From IMG/VR virus record IMGVR_UViG_3300035145_003993, positions 124,001-188,000 of that record: a stretch of 64,000 nt of DNA. One strand, given 5' to 3'. Source of the stretch: a virus. Of the stretch, positions 57,874 to 64,000 are shown in pieces. The stretch's first letter is position 1; each line of letters starts with the position of its first letter. The position numbers were made by a program, and so were the translations under genes. The notes below the pieces were generated by a model, which saw nothing but the letters and a program-made list of their open reading frames with translations, had not been told where the DNA came from and made no database searches.

Positions 57874-58638
57874 TTATCCTTCACTTTTTTGATTATTTAA
57901 TGGCTTTTCAAAGTGATAAAAAGCTCCTCCTGTGTGACCGTCGTGAATTAGAGTTGCAAAACACCTTGCAACAGGACCACCTAATTTATCCTTAAGTTTT
58001 TTATAAAAAGGATGATTTTTAATTTCTTTTGGAATTCTCCACGAAGAAGATGTAGAATATCCTGTATCATATTTAATAAAGTCAAACCCTGTATCTGTAC
58101 CTAGCTTAATAAAATTTTCATGAACTGGAAAGTTAACATGTCCAATTTTATGTTCCTTTTCAGGTGAATGAAATTGTGTGTCTTGTGTATTCATTGGGAA
58201 TCCTAGTACCATTCTCCCACCAGGTCGAAGAACTCTATAAAGCTCTTTCATAATATATGGATAATTGTGGTCTTCAATATGTTCAAAAACTTCTGACGAA
58301 ACCATGATATCAAACATTTCGTCACTATATGGGAGTCCTGTTGTGATATCATGTTGCTTTAATTGAAATTTGTTACTTTGCTTAGACCAAGCCATATCGA
58401 TATATTTTTGTTGATAGTCAATACCATAATACTCAGTAAAAACAAAAAGACTTTTCATAAATGTCCAGAGTCTACCATTATAACATCCAATATCAAGAAG
58501 TTTTGGCTGATTTTTTCCATCATATCCATTTGAAGAGCACCACTTACGAACAGCTTCAACTAAATAATTTTGAGAAAAAACAATAAATTGACAATCAATT
58601 AAAGTTTGTGGGTGAGACTTTTTTTGTATCGCAGCCAT
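57874..58638 (-). CDS. Class I SAM-dependent methyltransferase
   Basis: 254 aa. SAM-binding motif LLDIGCYNGRLW near residue 48, acidic loop YYGIDYQQKYI, motif IV-like DIMVSSEVFEHI, and ELYRVLRPGGRMVLGFP. This is the Methyltransf_11 layout. The target is unknown: a small molecule, a nucleoside or a polysaccharide is possible; there are no DNA-methylase motifs. The promoter at 58689 is 51 bases upstream; it lies before thyX in the same direction. Confidence 0.8.
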   Translation of the reverse strand: MAAIQKKSHPQTLIDCQFIVFSQNYLVEAVRKWCSSNGYDGKNQPKLLDIGCYNGRLWTFMKSLFVFTEYYGIDYQQKYIDMAWSKQSNKFQLKQHDITTGLPYSDEMFDIMVSSEVFEHIEDHNYPYIMKELYRVLRPGGRMVLGFPMNTQDTQFHSPEKEHKIGHVNFPVHENFIKLGTDTGFDFIKYDTGYSTSSSWRIPKEIKNHPFYKKLKDKLGGPVARCFATLIHDGHTGGAFYHFEKPLNNQKSEG

Positions 58639-58688
58639 ATGGTTACATACCTTTCTTATTTTTTATAATTTTATTAATTTGTTTTATT

Positions 58689-58717
58689 ATTATATTAATA
58701 TTAGTTTTATTTTACAC
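58689..58717 (-). promoter_or_regulatory. Promoter GTGTAAAA-N15-TATAAT
   Basis: Minus strand: GTGTAAAA (58717-58710), 15-base spacer, TATAAT (58694-58689), 51 bases before the methyltransferase gene; probably drives methyltransferase and thyX. Confidence 0.78.
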
Positions 58718-58723
58718 TAAAAA

Positions 58724-59506
58724 TTAATCAATATTGTAATATAATTTTTCTGCCCAAGGTATAACATCCCATTTTTTTGCTGAAATGTTGTGGTGTCCTA
58801 CAATACTATATTTAGAAGCTTCTTTCACAGACATTACATCTAAACTTTCACAAACTGGTTTGTCTGTGAGATTAGTTGCTTCTCTTAATGATTGTAAAAA
58901 TTGTTTGCAAACATCTGCAAAATCGTCACCAATCATTACTAATTTTCTTCCTTTTACTCTATTATCTGGTATTTTACAAACTTGAAGTGATGCATCTGGG
59001 TACCAATTTTTAGTTTTTTCCCAATATTTTTCATCTGGATGCATGCAAATATCAATACCAATAGAGTATTTATTAAATTTTCCTGCATGATAAGCAGCTA
59101 AACCTGTATCTAAGCATTGTAAAATTTCATATTCACCTGTTTTATGATTTCTTCCAATTAAAAAATGTGAAGAAACGTGTCTTCCTCTTGCAAGATTAAA
59201 AACATTATAACAGTGTCTAGAATTTAATCCTCCCCAATGTACACAAATAGATGTAGGATCAGATTTTCTTTTATACCAATTTTTTGTACCATCATCAAGT
59301 TCGTATAAAGGCGCAGACCAATCAATTTCTAAAGGAGAATCAATTGGAACGACTTTTCCCATATGCATTATGATAGGCATCCCATAATATTGTCTAACTG
59401 CTCTATGAGTTGCTGGTCCATATATACCATCTGCTTTAACACCTACTTCTTGTTGAAGTGATATTACATATTCTTTGTTTTTATTTAAAGTACTAAACTG
59501 TTCCAT
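58724..59506 (-). CDS. N-acetylmuramoyl-L-alanine amidase endolysin
   Basis: Cleaves the peptide from the glycan of peptidoglycan for lysis. Residues 1-45 are a peptidoglycan-binding domain (LQQEVGVKADGIYGPATHRA). The amidase_2 domain follows: SICVHWGG (first zinc His), SSHFLIGR, CLDTGLAAYHAG, SIGIDICMHP, and a late YSIVGHHNISAKKWDVIPW (second His and final ligand). There is no signal peptide, so a holin or other release is needed. It overlaps by 1 base the leader-bearing gene upstream. Confidence 0.88.
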   Translation of the reverse strand: MEQFSTLNKNKEYVISLQQEVGVKADGIYGPATHRAVRQYYGMPIIMHMGKVVPIDSPLEIDWSAPLYELDDGTKNWYKRKSDPTSICVHWGGLNSRHCYNVFNLARGRHVSSHFLIGRNHKTGEYEILQCLDTGLAAYHAGKFNKYSIGIDICMHPDEKYWEKTKNWYPDASLQVCKIPDNRVKGRKLVMIGDDFADVCKQFLQSLREATNLTDKPVCESLDVMSVKEASKYSIVGHHNISAKKWDVIPWAEKLYYNID

Positions 59507-59928
59507 TATCTATTATTACCTTCAATTCTATCTTTAATTCTATCTTTAATTATTTCTTCCTTGTTAGGATAAGATTTTATAACTATTTTAAGACATTTTT
59601 CTGTTAATTTTATTAAAGATTTTACATCATCATCAGTTATAGGTTCATTTTTATTTTTTTTAAAACTTTTTTTAAGTTTAAAAAGACTTTCATCATCTGT
59701 AGACATTTCTAAATATTCTAAATAAGAATTAATATTTAACAATAATGAATTAATCATTCTGTCTGCAGATTCTGGTGTTTTTAAACTTAGTTTAACAAAT
59801 CCTATAGCTTCATCATAGTCTAAATCCATCTGCTTTTCACTAATTTCTGTAATGATTTCTTTATTTGGCAAATTTTCATCTAGTAGAAATTGTCTCCATT
59901 GATTAAACATTTCGTATATATTTTTCAT
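59506..59928 (-). CDS. Leader-bearing protein, 140 aa
   Basis: Residues 1-18 (MKNIYEMFNQWRQFLLDE) are a classic capsid-targeting form with Trp and an L-D-E end. The mature protein is helical and acidic in the first half (DYDEAIGFVKLSLKTPESAD), then lysine-rich. A short tandem IKDR repeat ends the protein. It lies 11 bases after the 328-aa leader-bearing gene. Probable internal head protein. Confidence 0.6.
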   Translation of the reverse strand: MKNIYEMFNQWRQFLLDENLPNKEIITEISEKQMDLDYDEAIGFVKLSLKTPESADRMINSLLLNINSYLEYLEMSTDDESLFKLKKSFKKNKNEPITDDDVKSLIKLTEKCLKIVIKSYPNKEEIIKDRIKDRIEGNNR

Positions 59929-59939
59929 AAATAATCCTT

Positions 59940-60926
59940 TTAATAATCTAAATTTTCTTCGTAATCATCATATTCATCAGAATCACCAAATTCAGTAAAT
60001 GCAGTTGCTGTATTTAAAACATATTTTCCTAAGACATTTTGTAAGTCTTCTGTTCCAACTTCATTTTTTGCTCTATTTATCATATCCTCATTGATATTAC
60101 TACCGTCGAGAGCGCCACAAATTTTCAAAGATCCAAGAGCTGTCATTAGATTTATTATTTCGTCACTTGCATTTTGAGTTCTTAGAAAATTAATTTTTTC
60201 TTGAACGCTATCTTTAATTCTTTTCTTTTCAGAAGGTTTTACATTATAGACACCTCCTTGAGAAAATAAATCGTTTTCATCTTCAGACTGCTCTAAATTT
60301 AGTGGCTGTCTAAAGAAACTAATAACATCATCATTTTTTCCTGAAATGACATTTTGACTCCACTCTTCTAGGCTATCAAATTTATTAATACCTAAATCAC
60401 CTTCAATATCATCTTTATTTAAGCTCAATTCTTCATAGACATCATCTGATAAGTTTAAAGAATTTGACAGTAATTCTTGAAATAAAAGAACTAAAGGATT
60501 TTCTTGATTTTCTTGATTTATAGGATTAGAATCGATTCCAAAAACAGATTTAATAGCAGATAATTCTTTGTCTGTAAGTTGTTTAAAATCATTATTATTA
60601 ATCCTTCTAGTAAAAGAATCTTTAACGCTATTAGGAATACTATTAGGATTGCCAATCTCTTTTGCTGTGTTTACTATAGCTGTTTCTTCGTTAGGTTTTA
60701 ATTTAGTATTTTTCCCTATTTGAGTTCCTAAAATACCTGTTGTTCCTATTGCTAATATTAATATTTTTTCTAATGGTGTTGTATTAGAAACGAATTTTTT
60801 TATATTTTTTAAAAAATTTTCGTCTATTCTATTATTTTTATTTAAAATACTTTCAAATATATAGTCTATTTCATCGTAGTAAAATATTTGATTTTTAATA
60901 TAACTTTCTAATAATTGATTTGTCAT
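59940..60926 (-). CDS. Leader-like virion protein with one hydrophobic helix, 328 aa
   Basis: MTNQLLESYIKNQIFYYDE begins like the leader but ends Y-D-E, so the cut site is less clear (IFE at about residue 25 is another candidate). Near residue 52-72 a hydrophobic, Gly-rich helix (LEKILILAIGTTGILGTQIG) could span a membrane, as in ejection proteins. The rest is acidic and Asn-rich with a Tyr/Asp-rich end. Function unknown. Confidence 0.55.
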   Translation of the reverse strand: MTNQLLESYIKNQIFYYDEIDYIFESILNKNNRIDENFLKNIKKFVSNTTPLEKILILAIGTTGILGTQIGKNTKLKPNEETAIVNTAKEIGNPNSIPNSVKDSFTRRINNNDFKQLTDKELSAIKSVFGIDSNPINQENQENPLVLLFQELLSNSLNLSDDVYEELSLNKDDIEGDLGINKFDSLEEWSQNVISGKNDDVISFFRQPLNLEQSEDENDLFSQGGVYNVKPSEKKRIKDSVQEKINFLRTQNASDEIINLMTALGSLKICGALDGSNINEDMINRAKNEVGTEDLQNVLGKYVLNTATAFTEFGDSDEYDDYEENLDY

Positions 60927-60959
60927 ATAATATTCTTTCTATTAAATTTATAATAAATA

Positions 60960-61565
60960 TTATTCTAAATCAAAACTTACAGAAACTTTTCCTTTTAATC
61001 GTGGTATTCTTAATTGCTGGACTATATTGTGTTCTTTTGCCTCTTCAGCTTCTAAAAACCAATCTGCGTGACCTTTGTCATGAATTAAGTTTAAGAAATA
61101 ATCATCCGGCTTTCCACAATTTCGTGCCATCATAGTATATAATTTTTTATTTAATCGTTCAGACTCGCGTGCATCAGCTTTAAGTTCTTCAACTTTACCA
61201 AAAGCCATTGAAGAAACATCATGAATCATTAGTACAGAATCTTTGTCCATAAATCGTAAACCTTCGTCACCAAAAGAAGCTAATAAAGCTCCACATGACA
61301 TTGCTTTTCCTTTAACAATAGTTGCTACAGGAATTGTTGATGATTTAATTGTAGCTATCATTGATAATAGTGAATAAGCTTGACCTCCAAATGAATCAAT
61401 AACAATAGGTATAATTTTTTGCCCAGTATTTTGAGCAGCACTAACGAGAGTTGAAAATTCGCTAGCAGACTCTTCAGTAAATTCATTTACAGTTATAACT
61501 ACAGGATCGTTTCTTAGCTCAAGATCCTTGATTAGTGGAGATATCTCAGCAACAAAATTAATCAT
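60960..61565 (-). CDS. ClpP-family serine protease (S14)
   Basis: 201 aa. Ser nucleophile in KGKAMSCGALLAS (about residue 92), His in VLMIHDVSSMAFG (about 117), and an Asp in HADWFLEAEEAKEHNIV. IDSFGGQAYSLLSMI forms the oxyanion region. In cells ClpP works with Clp ATPases; in some phages S14 enzymes mature the capsid. No partner ATPase is visible here. Given the many leader peptides nearby, a prohead-protease role is possible but unproven. It overlaps thioredoxin by 8 bases. Confidence 0.85.
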   Translation of the reverse strand: MINFVAEISPLIKDLELRNDPVVITVNEFTEESASEFSTLVSAAQNTGQKIIPIVIDSFGGQAYSLLSMIATIKSSTIPVATIVKGKAMSCGALLASFGDEGLRFMDKDSVLMIHDVSSMAFGKVEELKADARESERLNKKLYTMMARNCGKPDDYFLNLIHDKGHADWFLEAEEAKEHNIVQQLRIPRLKGKVSVSFDLE

Positions 61566-61809
61566 TTAACATTCCTCTCAAAGAATCAATTGTCATTAAT
61601 CCAACTTTTCTTGACACTTCTTTGTCATCAACTACCTTAATAAATGTAGGAACATTCATAACATGATATTTACATGACTTAACAGTATCTTCAGATATAT
61701 CAATAATCTCAATTGATAATTCGTTTTTAATATTTTCTGTTAGTCTATTTTTCATTTGCTTACACGGCCCACACCAAGGAGCACTAAAAAATAAAATTTT
61801 TGTATTCAT
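61558..61809 (-). CDS. Thioredoxin-like protein, 83 aa
   Basis: Short thioredoxin fold with the active site FSAPWCGPCKQMKN at about residues 8-21 and the cis-Pro region NVPTFIKV. It can reduce ribonucleotide reductase; nrdB and nrdA are the next genes upstream. No signal peptide. RBS AAAGGTGG upstream. Confidence 0.9.
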   Translation of the reverse strand: MNTKILFFSAPWCGPCKQMKNRLTENIKNELSIEIIDISEDTVKSCKYHVMNVPTFIKVVDDKEVSRKVGLMTIDSLRGMLND

Positions 61810-61866
61810 AAACCACCTTTTTAATTTTTATATATTATATTAATAAAAAGTTTTTTTTATTAATTA

Positions 61867-62832
61867 TTAAGCTATATTTTCCCAACCCCAACTGTCACCA
61901 CTCATACCATCAGCATTATAGTCTGTAACAGTTCCTTCGAAGAAGTTTTTAAAACTGTCACCATTAATAATCCAGTCTAACCAATCTAGCGGATTATGTT
62001 TGACTTTAAAATTAGGCTTTAAACCTAACTGAATTAAGCGACGGTCTGCAAGATATCTGATGTATTGCTTAACCTCTTCTTTGTCTAATCCTTCAATATG
62101 ACCCATTTCATAAGCTAAATCAATAACTTTGTCTTCTAATTTTACAGCTTGACGATACATTTTATAAATTGATTTTTTAAATTCGTCATTTACAATTCGT
62201 GGATGTTCTTTTACAAACTCTCTAAATAGATGAGTCATGCCTTGAACGTGCATCGTCTCGTCGCGGATAGACCATTCAACGATTTCACACATTCCTTTCA
62301 TTTTTCCAAACCTTTGGTAATTTAATAACATTACAAATGCTGAAAATAGACTCATTCCTTCATTACACGCAGACTGCGCAAGAGCTAGTCCTAGTCCTTT
62401 TTTAGTACTTACATCGTTTTGTTGCATGAACTCAATTTTATCACTCATTTCTTTATATTCAAGAAACGCGCCATATTCTTCTTCAGACAATCCTAGTGTA
62501 TCGTTCAAGAGAGCATAGCTTCTTTGATGTGTGCCTTCACGATTTGCAAAACTTAATAGCATACTCCTAATTTCATTATTTTTAAACTTAGGAATAAACA
62601 GATCACAATAATTACCACCTACTTGCACATCACTTTGTGTAAATAGTCTAAGAATTTGTGTAATATGGTTTTTTTCTTCTAAAGATATTTTTCCACCTTT
62701 CCACTGATTGACATCTTCAGCTAACTTTGCTTCCCAACTTCCCCAGTGAATCTTTTCATGACTTTCTGCGATTTCCATTGCCCAAGCATACTTGAAGGGC
62801 TTATATGTTGTATTGTATTTTAGTAATGACAT
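61867..62832 (-). CDS. nrdB: Ribonucleotide reductase class Ia small subunit
   Basis: Carries the di-iron/tyrosyl-radical cofactor. Ligands are visible in order: QSDVQVGGNY (Asp), REGTHQRSY (Glu, His, and the radical Tyr at the expected +4 from His), ACNEGMSLFS (Glu), and RDETMHVQGM (Glu, His). The length of 321 aa is close to phage NrdB. The C-terminus SWGWENIA would dock NrdA. Lies 33 bases after nrdA and upstream of thioredoxin. Confidence 0.94.
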   Translation of the reverse strand: MSLLKYNTTYKPFKYAWAMEIAESHEKIHWGSWEAKLAEDVNQWKGGKISLEEKNHITQILRLFTQSDVQVGGNYCDLFIPKFKNNEIRSMLLSFANREGTHQRSYALLNDTLGLSEEEYGAFLEYKEMSDKIEFMQQNDVSTKKGLGLALAQSACNEGMSLFSAFVMLLNYQRFGKMKGMCEIVEWSIRDETMHVQGMTHLFREFVKEHPRIVNDEFKKSIYKMYRQAVKLEDKVIDLAYEMGHIEGLDKEEVKQYIRYLADRRLIQLGLKPNFKVKHNPLDWLDWIINGDSFKNFFEGTVTDYNADGMSGDSWGWENIA

Positions 62833-62865
62833 ACGTTTAACCTTTGTAAAAACCTTGTATAATAA

Positions 62866-63927
62866 TTATCCTTGACAGCTTAAACATTCATCAGGATCAG
62901 CGAAATCTTGTAACTTATCTTGCTTAACCTTCTGACTAACCTTTTCAGCTGAAGCTCCTGCGTTTGTCCTTAGATAATATAATCCTTTTAACTTCTTTTT
63001 CCAAGCTCTAATATGTACTGCATTAACATAAGATTTATCAGTACCAGCGGGAAAGAATAAATTAACACTTTGACCTTGGCAAATAAATTCTTGTCTATCA
63101 CCTGCGTGATCTATAATCCATCTTTGATCTAATTCAAATGCTGTTTTAAATACTTCTTTATGCCAATCTGACATGTATTCAAGGTGTTGAACAGATCCTT
63201 CTGCTAAGATAATAGATTTCCATTGTTCATTCATCCAAGATTCAATATCAATTTTTTCTACATTGTCAGCATACTCTCTTAAAACTTTTTCTAAGTGATG
63301 ATTTTTCACTAAATAAGAACCTACTCTTGTTCTATGTGTATATGCATTACTTTTCCAAGGTTCAATAGATGGTGAAGTCCCTGCAATAATAGAAGAATTA
63401 GCATTTGGAGCAATTGCTAATAGATGAGAATTCCTAACTCCGTAACCAGATCCATCAGGACATTCACCTTTTTTAATCGCCAACTCTTTTGTACGCTGTT
63501 TTGCTTTTTCTTTAATTAATGAGAATATATTAATATTTGTTGCTTTTGCAATCCCTGATTCAAACGGAATATTTTTTGATTGAAGATAGGAGTGAAATCC
63601 CATTGCACCTAAACCAAGTGATCTTTCTCTCATAGCGGAAAATTTTGCTTTGTGCAAATAGTCAGGAGCATTTTCAATAAAAAATTGTAGGACGTTATCT
63701 AAATACTCTATTAAATCTTCAACAATATTTGTGTCTTTCCATTCATCAAACTTTTCAACATTTAGTGAGCTTAAACAACATACTGCACTTCTTTCAGGAG
63801 ATGTTGCCAAATGGATCTCATTACAATTGTGAACGAGCATGTTATTTGCAAAAAAATTTTTATTGTCTTTAACAGTTATGTCAAAAACAGGTTCTTTTGT
63901 TTCTCTTTTAATTATTTTTAATCCCAT
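62866..63927 (-). CDS. nrdA: Ribonucleotide reductase large subunit, C-terminal part with C-intein
   Basis: Residues 1-34 are a C-terminal split-intein half (PVFDITVKDNKNFFANN, then MLVHN). The next residue, Cys 35 (CNEIHL), is the thiyl-radical Cys of the NxCxE active-site motif. Further NrdA marks: SAVCCLSSLN (redox Cys), NANSSIIAGTSPSIEPW, and the C-terminal CLSCQG pair. The N-terminal part must be encoded beyond the window, so the gene is fractured. Trans-splicing would restore the active site. Starts at ATG 63927, overlapping another gene. Confidence 0.92.
   Translation of the reverse strand: MGLKIIKRETKEPVFDITVKDNKNFFANNMLVHNCNEIHLATSPERSAVCCLSSLNVEKFDEWKDTNIVEDLIEYLDNVLQFFIENAPDYLHKAKFSAMRERSLGLGAMGFHSYLQSKNIPFESGIAKATNINIFSLIKEKAKQRTKELAIKKGECPDGSGYGVRNSHLLAIAPNANSSIIAGTSPSIEPWKSNAYTHRTRVGSYLVKNHHLEKVLREYADNVEKIDIESWMNEQWKSIILAEGSVQHLEYMSDWHKEVFKTAFELDQRWIIDHAGDRQEFICQGQSVNLFFPAGTDKSYVNAVHIRAWKKKLKGLYYLRTNAGASAEKVSQKVKQDKLQDFADPDECLSCQG
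63826..63927 (-). other. C-terminal half of split intein (NrdA)
   Basis: 34 residues ending VHN before the catalytic Cys. It shares DITV..N.NFFANN.LVHN with the DnaE C-half at 46316-46444, so both belong to one split-intein family. Confidence 0.9.
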
Positions 63928-64000
63928 ATTTTCTACCTTTTATCCATTCTTCACTGTTAAGTGCATCGATTTCTTTTTTGCTCATTTGTTTTGAAACTTT
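63908..64000 (-). CDS. C-terminal end of a gene upstream of nrdA-C, partial
   Basis: Open frame on the minus strand entering from the window edge and ending in TAA at 63908, overlapping nrdA-C by 20 bases. Visible residues: KVSKQMSKKEIDALNSEEWI then KGRKYGIKNN. By analogy with dnaE this place would hold a homing endonuclease gene or the N-intein half; too short to tell. The partial frame has no stop up to the edge. Confidence 0.5.
   Translation of the reverse strand, partial: KVSKQMSKKEIDALNSEEWIKGRKYGIKNN

Noticed and set aside
1-64000. tRNA genes, CRISPR arrays, transposons or insertion sequences
   Set aside because: No non-coding gap is longer than about 190 bases, no cloverleaf or regular spaced repeat was noticed, and no transposase motif appears in any frame considered.

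Overview
This window reads as part of the genome of a large tailed bacteriophage with T4-like virion biology. It is very AT-rich and about 95% coding. Genes are tightly packed and often overlap by 1 to 20 bases, and most lie on the minus strand. Small plus-strand groups sit at 15.6-19.6 kb, 39.3-39.8 kb, 43.2 kb and 48.8 kb. No capsid, tail, portal or terminase gene is recognisable here, and I saw no rRNA, tRNA, CRISPR array or transposase. Two proteins with lipoprotein signals point to a Gram-negative host. A C-terminal anchor resembling MYXO-CTERM hints weakly at a myxobacterium- or Bdellovibrio-like host; that is inference.

Layout. 0-2 kb: secreted or surface proteins (thrombospondin type 3 repeats, C39-like lipoprotein). 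1.8-6.4 kb: one transcription unit from a promoter at 6.37-6.39 kb to a terminator at 1.83-1.85 kb, carrying a MoxR ATPase, a metallopeptidase/VWA protein and an ATP-dependent DNA ligase. 6.4-9.8 kb: RadA-like ATPase, ImmA-like peptidase, lysozyme-like enzyme, EF-hand/Cys-rich protein. 9.8-13.4 kb: purine operon guaB-purA-purB. 13.5-14.4 kb: UV endonuclease. 14.5-20.2 kb: kinase-like protein, cupin, nuclease and several lysine-rich proteins, most carrying one shared N-terminal leader. 20-27 kb: surface lipoprotein, split sigma factor, GroEL, 5'-3' exonuclease. 27-38.7 kb: a block of probable virion-internal proteins (807 and 1044 aa, a pterin-dehydratase fold, a superoxide-dismutase fold), again with the leader. 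38.8-43 kb: deoxynucleotide enzymes (dCMP deaminase, thymidine kinase, kinase/TS-like fusion), a HAD phosphatase, a zincin and a possible ADP-ribosyltransferase. 43.3-48.4 kb: DNA polymerase III alpha in two genes joined by a split intein, with a Vsr-like endonuclease gene between them. 48.4-54.4 kb: photolyase, VWA pilin-like protein, homing endonuclease, Nei-type glycosylase, deoxyribosyltransferase. 54.4-58.6 kb: two ThyX-family proteins, dUTPase/MazG-like enzyme, methyltransferase. 58.7-64 kb: amidase endolysin, leader-bearing proteins, ClpP, thioredoxin, NrdB, and the C-terminal half of a split-intein NrdA.

Two global signals link the genes. First, about 15 proteins begin with an amphipathic leader of 13-19 residues ending in (L/I/V)-x-Glu. 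This matches the form of the T4 capsid-targeting sequence and its prohead-protease site, so these proteins are probably packaged in the head and perhaps injected. Several have enzyme folds. Second, at least 14 minus-strand sites have the form GTGTAAAT-N15-TATAAT. They sit before replication, repair and nucleotide genes and not directly before leader-bearing genes, which suggests an early/middle promoter class distinct from late TATAAATA-type sites.
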